Below are positions 56,944 through 64,000 of a DNA stretch of 64,000 nt, in pieces. How positions within the stretch are numbered: the stretch's first letter is position 1; each line of letters begins with the position of its first letter. A program made the position numbers and the translations under genes. Under the pieces are notes generated by a model. That model was given only the letters and a program-made list of their open reading frames with translations, ran no database searches and was not told where the DNA came from. This DNA comes from Klebsiella aerogenes (lineage in GTDB: Bacteria > Pseudomonadota > Gammaproteobacteria > Enterobacterales > Enterobacteriaceae): contig CP119076.1 in the NCBI GenBank assembly GCA_029027985.1, positions 1,488,001 through 1,552,000 on the forward strand, written 5' to 3'.

Positions 56944-58593
56944 TTAGCCTGTAAAAATAGCTCCATCTACAGGGTATAATATTGAAAGTTGTAGCTCTGT
57001 TAAGCTTTTTATAACGCTCCCCTGCATGGGTTTTCCTGCTATATAAAGTTTCAATTCATTGGCGTTCGTAATTGATGCAGTTACAGGCAATGAACTGTTT
57101 GGAATGGTATTTTCTGTTTCAGTTGAGGTAGAGTCATCTAGTTCCAATGTAAATACGCCGCATCCGGACCTTTTCCCTAAGCTAATAGGTAAAGGAAGAT
57201 TTATAGATAAATCACCAGAGGGTTTTGTGTTGACTAAGTTTACCGCTAACCATAATGAAAGGTAGCACATACCATTATCAATGTAATAGTCACCACCTCT
57301 GGAACTGTAACTAATGCTTCCGGTTATGTCCTTTCCTATAATACTTGGGGTAAATGTACTGCCCCTTCCGCCAATCTGAGGTTTGTTTGTAGAAGAGTAT
57401 TCAACTTCATCTGAAACGCCAGTTGACTGGTTTCTGTTATTGATAATAAATGTTCGTGCTGCTGTTCCCTCAACAATAAAACCATATGATTCATTGAGTG
57501 ATACGCCGTATTTATTATCCTCAACCTTTAAGCCGTATAATCCTCTTAGTTTAACTGCTCGTAATTGTTTTGGCGATACAATATAGTTATTTCGTGCAGT
57601 AATGCTATGTGCTGTATTAAGGCTCGTAATTATGACTCCACTGTTATCAAACCCATATGTCCCTGGCACATCACAACCAATTAAGACACCAGCATCAGCA
57701 TTTATATTACCATTCGTGCCATTTCCATTATTATATAGGTAACACCCTTCAATTATTACCCCATGCGCTGAGTTACTACCACTGTTTGTGTTGGATGTAA
57801 TAGCGAGTCCCCATGCGCCATCTTCGGAGTGCTCAATGTTACACCCGGAAACTATTGAACCCGCGGGGTTGCACATTAATAGATTTCCAACTAAGCCATG
57901 ATGGAATGTAACTCCACCAGTTACAGTGATACCAGTATGATCGTTGGTAAACCCAATGCGACAACAGATTTGTCCACCATAATATTCTCCGCCAATTATT
58001 GAACATCCCCAAGCTCTTTTTGAACCAAGCCACAGACCATATCTGGCTCGAAGCGGATTTCCATCGGCATCTTTATTTGTAGAAATACCTGCCCAAAAAT
58101 CACAATTGATAACAAATGTATTATAACATCTTGCAATTTTAATTAATGCATCATTATAGTAAGCCTTTCCGTCATCGATATATCTAACCTTAAGATCTCT
58201 AAGATAATGTCTTCTTGTCTTGGCTCCGCTGGCTTCATCACCCATAACTATCTGACCGCCAGCCATGAAAATGGTACCATTAATAATATTGAAATTTATA
58301 TCGAGTTTGTGGGATGAGCTTAGTGTGTAAATTTTACCACGTAAATCAATGGTATAAGGTAAGTCGCTAGATAACGATGTGTCCTCTAGTTCGGAGAGTC
58401 CTTTAAACATTGCAGACCATAAATCGTCGTCCGATGGCATAGATAAATCTATGCCAAACATTTCTGGATATACGATACGACCTAGACTAAGTAATTTGGT
58501 TACACTTATGTGATAAGGAGTGTTAACCAGATCGCCACCAAGCCCCTCTTGTGTAGAGTTTAAATCTTCCCTTAAAGTATCATTTGTAGTCAT
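56944..58593 (-). CDS. Phage tailspike / depolymerase-like beta-helix protein
   Basis: A 549-residue protein unlike the core genes in base composition. The N-terminal segment LREDLNSTQEGLGGDLV matches the pattern that often opens the catalytic part of phage tailspikes and capsule depolymerases. The middle (about 110-390) has many repeated short beta-strand turns with asparagine, glycine and hydrophobic residues (SIIGGEYYGGQICCRIG; GVIIEGCYLYNNGNGTNGNI), as expected for a right-handed parallel beta-helix. A C-terminal domain of about 120 residues follows. No head-binding domain and no other structural phage gene is nearby. A substrate cannot be inferred. Confidence 0.7.
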   Translation of the reverse strand: MTTNDTLREDLNSTQEGLGGDLVNTPYHISVTKLLSLGRIVYPEMFGIDLSMPSDDDLWSAMFKGLSELEDTSLSSDLPYTIDLRGKIYTLSSSHKLDINFNIINGTIFMAGGQIVMGDEASGAKTRRHYLRDLKVRYIDDGKAYYNDALIKIARCYNTFVINCDFWAGISTNKDADGNPLRARYGLWLGSKRAWGCSIIGGEYYGGQICCRIGFTNDHTGITVTGGVTFHHGLVGNLLMCNPAGSIVSGCNIEHSEDGAWGLAITSNTNSGSNSAHGVIIEGCYLYNNGNGTNGNINADAGVLIGCDVPGTYGFDNSGVIITSLNTAHSITARNNYIVSPKQLRAVKLRGLYGLKVEDNKYGVSLNESYGFIVEGTAARTFIINNRNQSTGVSDEVEYSSTNKPQIGGRGSTFTPSIIGKDITGSISYSSRGGDYYIDNGMCYLSLWLAVNLVNTKPSGDLSINLPLPISLGKRSGCGVFTLELDDSTSTETENTIPNSSLPVTASITNANELKLYIAGKPMQGSVIKSLTELQLSILYPVDGAIFTG

Positions 58594-58627
58594 GCAGTCC
58601 TCTCTTGCTTTCGGTGTATTTCATTTT

Positions 58628-58643
58628 ACTGTATAAATAATCA
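58628..58643 (-). promoter_or_regulatory. Candidate LexA (SOS) box before the tailspike gene
   Basis: CTG-TATAAATAAT-CAG fits the SOS pattern CTG-N10-CAG and agrees with the full consensus at 13 of 16 positions. It lies 35 bases before the tailspike ATG, and on that strand overlaps a possible -10 (TACAGT). It needs testing because such a position is unusual for a tail gene. Confidence 0.55.
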
Positions 58644-59068
58644 GTTGTTTGTGCGAATCGGATTAATAATAAATTACAATCTCTGAATTATGACTAGTAA
58701 TAAATTTAGGTTATTAATTCTTATTTAATGTTTTGTAGATAATTAAGCTCGTATTGAAGTTGTAGGCATATCTGGTAACTCTACTCCTTCAGATCAATTC
58801 GTTAAGTGCATCTGCATTATGGTCATTTTTATAGTCTATACGTTCGTTAGTGATTATGAGAAATGCTAGAGGGGCCAGGTAGATAATCTGTCGTAGAGAG
58901 AGGCTGGAGAGTACTCGTTGGTTTAAGAGAACGCTCTGAAGAAGGATGCCGTAAAGCATAGCCACTCGGCGACAGGTGGCATAAGTGATTGGGGTTGGAG
59001 TAAAGACGATATATAAATATTTCCCTACAAGAGCAGAAAACCGGAACTGATATCGTTGAACATGTGGT
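58644..59068. other. AT-rich stretch between tailspike and dinI remnant, no gene found
   Basis: This is about 425 bases of low-GC sequence. A reading frame running out of the dinI remnant crosses part of it but shows no similarity beyond the DinI end. It is likely deleted phage sequence. Confidence 0.5.
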
Positions 59069-59283
59069 ATCGCTCATTAACCAACCAAGTATACGCTTCT
59101 TCAAACCACGGTTAAGCCGTTCCTTCTCGCTTTTCTTAGTAGGTTGGTGTGCATTGGTTTTACTTTCACCCCTGCATCGGGGAAGAGCTGGTGTACCCGC
59201 TTCGTCAGCTCGGTAAGTATGATTTGCTGAGCGCCAGGCAGGCCTTGAACATTGCGCTTGTCGTACACGAGTTCTACGAACAT
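59069..59283 (-). pseudogene. dinI: Frameshifted DinI/MsgA-family gene
   Basis: The first 50 residues (MFVELVYDKRNVQGLPGAQQ, then LTKRVHQLFPDAGVKVKPM) clearly match phage-borne DinI proteins. The frame then runs into an early stop at 59101. In another frame the expected continuation TKKSEKERLNRGLKKRILG and WLMSD is found, so one base has been lost at about 59137-59147. The stop that should follow is also missing. DinI modulates RecA filaments in the SOS response; this copy is unlikely to be functional. It is divergent from the UmuD-like gene across a LexA box. Confidence 0.8.
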
Positions 59284-59297
59284 TGAATATCCTTTTT

Positions 59298-59317
59298 TAC
59301 TGTTTTTATATACAGTA
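59298..59317. promoter_or_regulatory. LexA (SOS) box shared by dinI remnant and umuD-like gene
   Basis: TACTGTTTTTATATACAGTA (59298-59317) is a strong SOS box (CTG-N10-CAG core 59300-59315). It lies between the divergent starts of the dinI remnant and the UmuD-like gene, so both should be damage-inducible. Confidence 0.88.
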
Positions 59318-59338
59318 TAAAATTGAGGAGTCAATACC

Positions 59339-59731
59339 ATGGATTTTCTGTTACCCGCTCAACATTTTGAAGAACAAGGTATATCTCTTGATGAGGGGTT
59401 TATCAGGCATCCGTCGGCAACCTATTTTATGCGGGCAGGGAGTACCTACTATCGGGCCGGGATCCTCCAGGGCGCGTTGCTGATCATAGATTCATCACTT
59501 AGCCCATATGATGGTTCATTGTTGGTTTGTAGCGTGGATGGGGAATTTAAGATAAGGCGATACAGGGAAATGCCATATCCATATCTTGAGGATCTTCTGA
59601 CAGGTAAACGGGAGGAGTTGCCAAAGCAAAATGATGATGCTTACCACAGCCATCGCACTGTGTTTGGGGTAGTCACGTACATAATAAATGATGCAAGATC
59701 AGGTGAGTTCGACGATTGCCCAGTCATGTAG
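59339..59731 (+). CDS. UmuD-like S24-family protein, apparently inactive
   Basis: A 130-residue protein resembling UmuD and phage HumD-type proteins. Recognisable segments are FIRHPSATYFMRAG, LLIIDSSLSPYDGSLLVCSV, DGEFKIRRYREMP and VFGVVTYII. In active UmuD the catalytic serine follows the sequence SGDSM; here the matching segment reads AGSTYYRAG, with tyrosine at the serine position, and the catalytic lysine position is arginine. Thus self-cleavage is improbable. It is short for full UmuD but close to UmuD'. The start has GAGGAG eight bases upstream, and it lies behind a strong LexA box. Phage origin is likely. Confidence 0.75.
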   Translation: MDFLLPAQHFEEQGISLDEGFIRHPSATYFMRAGSTYYRAGILQGALLIIDSSLSPYDGSLLVCSVDGEFKIRRYREMPYPYLEDLLTGKREELPKQNDDAYHSHRTVFGVVTYIINDARSGEFDDCPVM

Positions 59732-59791
59732 TTTTGACGGGAGTTTTTCCCCAGTAATTCCCCATTTATTTCCCCGCACAAAAAACAGGCA

Positions 59792-59823
59792 CAAAAAAAC
59801 CAGCCATAAGAGGCTGGTTTTTC
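59792..59823 (-). terminator. Terminator after tRNA-Pro
   Basis: AAAACCAGCC...GGCTGGTTTT forms a hairpin around ATAAGA. Read leftward it lies 10 bases after the tRNA 3' end and is followed by T-rich sequence; it may also serve the UmuD-like gene. Confidence 0.85.
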
Positions 59824-59832
59824 GAAGGTTTT

Positions 59833-59909
59833 TGGTCGGCACGAGAGGATTTGAACCTCCGACCCCCGACACCCCATGACGGTGCGCTACCAGGCTGCGC
59901 TACGTGCCG
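59833..59909 (-). tRNA. proL: tRNA-Pro (anticodon GGG)
   Basis: This 77-nucleotide sequence folds as a tRNA. The acceptor stem is CGGCACG/CGTGCCG, followed by ACCA, with D-arm GCGCAGCCTGGTAGCGC, anticodon loop ATGGGGT (U33-GGG-G37) and T-arm GGAGGTTCAAATCCTC. The mature CCA is encoded. It is identical as far as I recall to E. coli proL, and the flanking lapC/yejM matches the E. coli order. The prophage remnant ends immediately beside its 3' end, a usual integration target. Confidence 0.96.
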
Positions 59910-59985
59910 ACGCGTGGAGGATAATATTACCCGTTCCCCCATCGAATGCAAGTCGCTGACAACCGATTGATTCAAAATTAATCAA

Positions 59986-61746
59986 TTAGTTAGCGATAAA
60001 GCGTTTTTCATCCGTCAACACTTGCAGCAGCAGGCTAAGCTGCGGTTTCTGGTCTTTCACCTTCACGCCATCGTGGCTCCAGGTGTGATAGGTGCCATTA
60101 TGGTCCAGCACCACGGTCACCGCAGGCGTCGTAATGGCCAGCGTGTCGCTATTCGCCGCGGTAACCCAGCTGCGGCGGCGAGCCGGGCTAAACAGATCCT
60201 CGCCCTGCGAGTACTCGTTAGCCGGCGTAGACACGTGCAGCAGGCGCTGCATCAGCGTCGTCATCACATCTTTGTTATCCGTGAGCGTCGAAATCTCCTG
60301 CACTGGCGTACCTGGCCAATGGATAACCAGCGGTACCTGCAGGTTGGCTCGCGACCAGTCGAATTTATTCTGCTGTGGATCCAGCGGCATGCCGTGTCCG
60401 GCGGTGACGATGACCACCGTATCGTCCAGTTTGCCCGCCTTACGCAGCGCGTCCAGCACGCGGCCGATTTGTGTATCGACGCTGCCCGCAGCCCGACCGT
60501 AGGTGCGTGCAAAGTTCTGCTGCTGGCTGCTGTCAATATTGGTACCGTTCAGCGATACCCACGAGAACCAACGGTTCTCATCTTGCGCGTAGCGATCCAG
60601 CCAGCCAATCCACTGATCGGCGGTTTGTTCGTCGCTTTGCATTTTGGCGGCTGGCAACGAGAAGTCGGACAGCAGCGCCTGGCGGTAGAGCGGGCTGCTA
60701 AAGCCATCTGACGAGAACAGACCTAATTGATAACCCTGCTGGTTGAGGGCGGTAATCAGCGCAGCCGGAATACGCGCGGAAAGCACGCCATCCATATAGC
60801 CCGGCGAAATGCCGTAGAACAAGCCGAACATCCCGTTGTCGGTATTGTTGCCGGAGCTCATGTGTTGGCTAAAGTTGACGTTTTCTTTTGCAAAAGCGGC
60901 CAACTGCGGCATGTTTTTCTCAAAGCGTGAATAATTGAGATTATCCACGGTAATGAGCAGCACGTTGTAACCCGTGCCGAGGTCGCGATAGCGCAGATCG
61001 CTTAGCGGATACTGCACCGAAACCGCTTCCGGCGCGCCTTGCTCAACCAGACGGCGCTGGTAATCCTGCGCATCGAGTAGGCCGTGCTTCTCAAGGAAGC
61101 GGCGGGCGGTCATCGGATAAGACAGCGGTAAGTTGGCTCGCTGCATGGTGATCGGGCGATAGAAATTAGCATCCGCCCAGATATAAATCAGGTGGCTACT
61201 GATAAAGGAGATAAAGAAAAACCAGGCTACAGGGCGCGCGTAGTGGCGGCGACGCGTCAAACTCCGTAGCTTTTGCCAGCTCCAGGTGGCGAAGAGCATC
61301 TCAATCAGGAAGATGATCGGTACGCTGATAAACATCAGCTGCCAGTCGCGAGCCATTTCGTTCTGGTCGGGGTTAATCACCAGTTCCCAGACGATAGGGT
61401 TTAAGTGCAGGTGGAAGCGGGTAAAGACTTCGCTATCGATGAGCAGCAGCGTCATTCCCGCGGTGGCGAAAATAACCGACAGGAAGCGCATCAGCCGCTG
61501 CGAGCCGACGATAAAGGTCAGTGGGAATAGAACCAGTACATAGCTGGCGAAAACCAGAAAGCTGAAGTGGCCAACGAGGCTGACATACGAGAAAACGCGT
61601 CCGGCAAGCGTCGTTGGCCAGTCGGCGACAAAAAGATAGCGGCTGCCGAGCACCATAGCCAACAACATGTTGAACAGGGCGAACCAATGTCCCCAACTGA
61701 CCATCTGGGAGACTTTTTCTCGGTAGGGCTGACGAAGAGTCACCAT
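59986..61746 (-). CDS. lapC: LapC / YejM (PbgA), inner membrane regulator of lipid A synthesis
   Basis: A 586-residue protein with five N-terminal transmembrane helices (about 15-190) and a periplasmic sulfatase-like domain (VLLITVDNLNYSRFEKNMPQ; VIVTAGHGMPLDPQQNKFDW). In E. coli YejM senses periplasmic lipopolysaccharide and binds LapB, adjusting LpxC degradation by FtsH; it is essential. The catalytic sulfatase residues are altered in the family, consistent with a sensor rather than an enzyme. It lies 19 bases after yejL, the usual operon. Confidence 0.95.
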   Translation of the reverse strand: MVTLRQPYREKVSQMVSWGHWFALFNMLLAMVLGSRYLFVADWPTTLAGRVFSYVSLVGHFSFLVFASYVLVLFPLTFIVGSQRLMRFLSVIFATAGMTLLLIDSEVFTRFHLHLNPIVWELVINPDQNEMARDWQLMFISVPIIFLIEMLFATWSWQKLRSLTRRRHYARPVAWFFFISFISSHLIYIWADANFYRPITMQRANLPLSYPMTARRFLEKHGLLDAQDYQRRLVEQGAPEAVSVQYPLSDLRYRDLGTGYNVLLITVDNLNYSRFEKNMPQLAAFAKENVNFSQHMSSGNNTDNGMFGLFYGISPGYMDGVLSARIPAALITALNQQGYQLGLFSSDGFSSPLYRQALLSDFSLPAAKMQSDEQTADQWIGWLDRYAQDENRWFSWVSLNGTNIDSSQQQNFARTYGRAAGSVDTQIGRVLDALRKAGKLDDTVVIVTAGHGMPLDPQQNKFDWSRANLQVPLVIHWPGTPVQEISTLTDNKDVMTTLMQRLLHVSTPANEYSQGEDLFSPARRRSWVTAANSDTLAITTPAVTVVLDHNGTYHTWSHDGVKVKDQKPQLSLLLQVLTDEKRFIAN

Positions 61747-61765
61747 ATACTGTTGTTCGTTATCC

Positions 61766-61993
61766 TTAGTGCGCTGGGTCGTCGTTAATAGACGATTGCA
61801 GTGCCTGGGCGAAAGAACGGGCGATCGCCTGACGCTGCGCCGGTGCGACGCTACTATTGATCAGGTTGGTCACCATATTGCCCAGCACCATCAGTGACAG
61901 GTCAACCGGTGCTTTGTGTGTTTCCAGGACGTTCGTCAACTCACTGAGCAACTGTTCGACCTGTTCATCGCTATAGCGGGATATTTGCGGCAT
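61766..61993 (-). CDS. yejL: YejL family conserved protein
   Basis: A 75-residue cytoplasmic protein matching E. coli YejL in length and sequence ([16 protein letters not shown], then [14 protein letters not shown]). Function unknown. ATG 61993 is taken because it gives the family length; frame-open codons run up to 62077. It is upstream of lapC in the same operon and divergent from yejK. Confidence 0.93.
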   Translation of the reverse strand: MPQISRYSDEQVEQLLSELTNVLETHKAPVDLSLMVLGNMVTNLINSSVAPAQRQAIARSFAQALQSSINDDPAH

Positions 61994-62181
61994 AAACTCA
62001 AAATCTGTTTGTTCGTGAAAGGGCAACATATTACCGTAGCAGCAGCTTTTTTTCCGCATTTTTTCGCCACGGCGCAAAAGCGCGCAGGAACGCGAATCTC
62101 AGGCATGAAAGAGACACGCGCCGGTTGCGTCGTCGTCCCGGCGGTGGTTGAATACCGCCCGGTCTAAAAGGAGAGTTTAAC

Positions 62182-63189
62182 ATGAGTCTGGATATCGACC
62201 AGATTGCCCTGCATCAGTTGATTAAACGTGATGAACAGAATCTTGAACTAGTGCTGCGCGATTCACTGCTGGAACCGAATGCGACAGTCGTAGAAATGAT
62301 GGCCGAGCTGCATCGCGTCTATAGCGCAAAAAGTAAGGCCTACGGTCTTTTTAACGAAGACAGCGAGCTGGCGCAGGCGTTGCGTTTACAGCGACAGGGT
62401 GAAGAAGCGTTTCTTCCTTTCAGCCGTGCGGCGACGGGGCGTCTGCGTGATGAACTGGCGAAGTATCCCTTCGCCGAAGGCGGTATCGTGCTGTTCTGTC
62501 AGTATCGCTACCTGGCGGTCGAGTATCTGTTGGTGGCGGTGCTCAATAACCTGAGCAGCATGCGCGTTAACGAAGAGCTGGATATCAGCTCCACGCATTA
62601 TTTAGATATTAACCATGCCGACATCGTGGCGCGTATCGATTTGACTGAGTGGGAAACCAATCCTGAATCGACCCGTTACCTGACTTTCCTGAAAGGGCGG
62701 GTGGGGCGCAAAGTCGCCGATTTCTTCATGGATTTCCTCGGCGCCAGCGAAGGTCTCAACGCCAAAGCGCAGAACCGCGGTTTGCTGCAGGCGGTGGATG
62801 ATTTTGCCTCTGACGCGCAGTTGGATAAATCTGAGCGCCAGAATGTGCGCCAACAGGTGTACACCTACTGCAACGAACAGTTGCAGGCAGGGGAAGAGAT
62901 TGAACTGGAGTCGTTGTCCAAAGAACTCTCCGGCGTCAGTGAAAAGAGCTTCCAGGAGTTTACCGCCGAGCAGGGCTACGAGCTGGAAGAAAGCTTCCCG
63001 GCAGATCGCAGCACATTGCGCCAGCTGACCAAATTCGCCGGCAGCGGCGGCGGCCTGACCATCAATTTCGATGCGATGCTGTTAGGCGAACGTGTGTTCT
63101 GGGATCCGGCAACGGATACGCTCACGATCAAAGGTACGCCGCCGAACCTGCGCGACCAGCTGCAGCGCCGTACTTCCGGTGGTAATTAA
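62182..63189 (+). CDS. yejK: Nucleoid-associated protein YejK / NdpA
   Basis: A 335-residue nucleoid-associated protein, the same length as E. coli YejK. Characteristic sequences are [59 protein letters not shown] and [19 protein letters not shown]. The family binds DNA in the nucleoid, and in E. coli is implicated in control of topoisomerase IV activity. It has AGGAG six bases before the ATG. A terminator follows. Confidence 0.95.
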   Translation: MSLDIDQIALHQLIKRDEQNLELVLRDSLLEPNATVVEMMAELHRVYSAKSKAYGLFNEDSELAQALRLQRQGEEAFLPFSRAATGRLRDELAKYPFAEGGIVLFCQYRYLAVEYLLVAVLNNLSSMRVNEELDISSTHYLDINHADIVARIDLTEWETNPESTRYLTFLKGRVGRKVADFFMDFLGASEGLNAKAQNRGLLQAVDDFASDAQLDKSERQNVRQQVYTYCNEQLQAGEEIELESLSKELSGVSEKSFQEFTAEQGYELEESFPADRSTLRQLTKFAGSGGGLTINFDAMLLGERVFWDPATDTLTIKGTPPNLRDQLQRRTSGGN

Positions 63190-63201
63190 CGCCAGCTGAA
63201 T

Positions 63202-63232
63202 TAACCCGGCGGAGCATCATGACGCCGGGTTA
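63202..63232. terminator. Hairpin terminator between yejK and the DeoR gene
   Basis: TAACCCGGCG (63202-63211) pairs with CGCCGGGTTA (63223-63232). It overlaps the stop codon of the convergent DeoR-type gene. There is no long T-run. Confidence 0.7.
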
Positions 63233-63991
63233 GCCTGCCGCCTGAATAATCTCCACTCCGTTCTGCGCAAGTCGCTGGCTTAATGCCGCGTCTAGCGAAC
63301 TATCGACGATTAGCGTGCTGGCGAGATTCAGCTCGCCAATAGCAAAGGTGGAAGCGGAATTGAGCTTCTCCGCAGAGGCCATTACCACGGTTTCTGCCGC
63401 TCTGGCCGCCAGCGCGCGCTTGATCCCCGCTTCTTCGTAATCTCCGGTGGTAAAGCCCGCCTGCGGGTGCACTCCGGTCACACCCATAAAAAACAGATCG
63501 GCGTTGATTCGTGCCATCGCTGCCAGTGTGTCGGCGCCAACCGCCACCACCGAATGTTTAAACAACTTCCCGCCCAGCAGGATCACCTCGATCTGCGGAT
63601 GCTCGACCAGCGCCACGGCGATCCCGGGGCTGTGGGTTACCACTGTACAGGCGAGGTCGGTGGGCAACCAGGCGATCATCGCCGTCGTTGTTGTCCCACC
63701 ATCAACGATGACCACCTGTCCCGGCTGAATTAGCATCGCCGCCTGACGCGCCACCGCCTGTTTAGAGATCACCTGCACGCTTTTTCTGTTTTCGATTGGG
63801 GCGATAGCTGCGGAAATCGGCAGAGCGCCACCGTGCACCCGCTGCAGCTTCCCTTCCGCTGCCAGTTCGCGTAGATCGCGGCGTATCGAGTCTTCCGAGA
63901 CCTTAAAACGCTGGCTTAGCTCCCCCGACATCACCTGCTTTTCGGTGGCAAGGAGTTTAAGGATCTGTTGTTTTCTCTGGCTGGCGAGCAT
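63230..63991 (-). CDS. DeoR/GlpR-family transcriptional regulator
   Basis: A 253-residue sugar-metabolism-type repressor. The N-terminal DeoR helix-turn-helix is seen in MLASQRKQQILKLLATEKQV and VSEDSIRRDLRELAAEGKLQ, followed by the family sequence RVHGGALPIS. The C-terminal effector domain has the sugar-phosphate binding loop VDGGTTTTAMIAWL and LLGGKLFKHSVVAVGADTL. Effector and targets are not known. Its start is only nine bases from the window end, so its promoter and regulated neighbours lie outside. Confidence 0.9.
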   Translation of the reverse strand: MLASQRKQQILKLLATEKQVMSGELSQRFKVSEDSIRRDLRELAAEGKLQRVHGGALPISAAIAPIENRKSVQVISKQAVARQAAMLIQPGQVVIVDGGTTTTAMIAWLPTDLACTVVTHSPGIAVALVEHPQIEVILLGGKLFKHSVVAVGADTLAAMARINADLFFMGVTGVHPQAGFTTGDYEEAGIKRALAARAAETVVMASAEKLNSASTFAIGELNLASTLIVDSSLDAALSQRLAQNGVEIIQAAG

Positions 63992-64000
63992 GCTTTTTCC

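Noticed and set aside
59833..59909. Second copy of the tRNA-Pro 3' end as an attachment repeat
   Set aside because: I looked for a duplicate of the tRNA 3' segment at the left edge of the prophage remnant and around the RES module and found none; the other att site may be deleted.
1..64000. CRISPR arrays, rRNA genes and insertion sequences
   Set aside because: No regularly spaced repeats, no rRNA-like sequence and no transposase-like protein were seen.

Overview
The window is chromosomal DNA of an enteric gammaproteobacterium, most probably Klebsiella or the closely related Raoultella. The evidence is the gene order, which follows the Escherichia coli nuo-men-glp-nrd-gyrA-rcs-ompC-ada-mqo-eco-proL-yej axis, the near identity of many proteins to enterobacterial families, an OmpK36-type OmpC porin, and a GC-rich base composition. 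Species assignment is inference; no rRNA gene is present.

Layout: (1) 1-2678 is the end of the NADH dehydrogenase I operon (nuoM, nuoN), followed by rbn and elaA. (2) 4347-11339 is a tightly overlapping menaquinone operon, menF-menD-menH-menB-menC-menE. (3) 11336-16505 is a tricarboxylate uptake system, tctCBA, with its divergent two-component regulator tctDE. (4) 16852-18689 holds yfaZ and yfaY. (5) 18691-25453 is the glycerol-3-phosphate regulon: glpABC (anaerobic dehydrogenase) divergent from glpTQ (uptake and glycerophosphodiester hydrolysis) across a GlpR/CRP control region. (6) A LysR regulator and a divergent MFS transporter precede nrdA-nrdB-yfaE (class Ia ribonucleotide reductase), ubiG and gyrA. 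(7) 35465-43666 is the Rcs phosphorelay (rcsC, rcsB, rcsD), then the sRNA MicF and the porin ompC. (8) apbE, the alkylation-repair pair ada-alkB, yojI, mgtE, a SulP-type transporter, mqo and ecotin follow.

The accessory part is 53.7-59.8 kb, between eco and the tRNA-Pro(GGG) gene. In E. coli K-12 the nap/ccm/narP genes occupy this interval. Here it holds an AI-2E-family permease, a two-gene module with a RES-domain NAD-degrading toxin and an unusually long antitoxin under a palindromic operator, and an AT-rich prophage remnant. The remnant consists of a solitary beta-helix tailspike/depolymerase-like gene preceded by a candidate LexA box, a frameshifted dinI gene and a UmuD-like gene that lacks the catalytic serine; the last two share a strong LexA box. 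The core order then resumes with lapC/yejM, yejL and yejK, and ends with an unassigned DeoR-type regulator.

The most interesting targets are the RES module with its operator, and the tailspike/dinI/umuD-like remnant that seems to have kept SOS control after the rest of the phage was lost. Several regulatory sites could be read directly: the Ada box, NrdR and DnaA boxes, GlpR and CRP sites, OmpR boxes and SOS boxes. A few unexplained palindromes lie at menF, yojI, mqo and rcsD.
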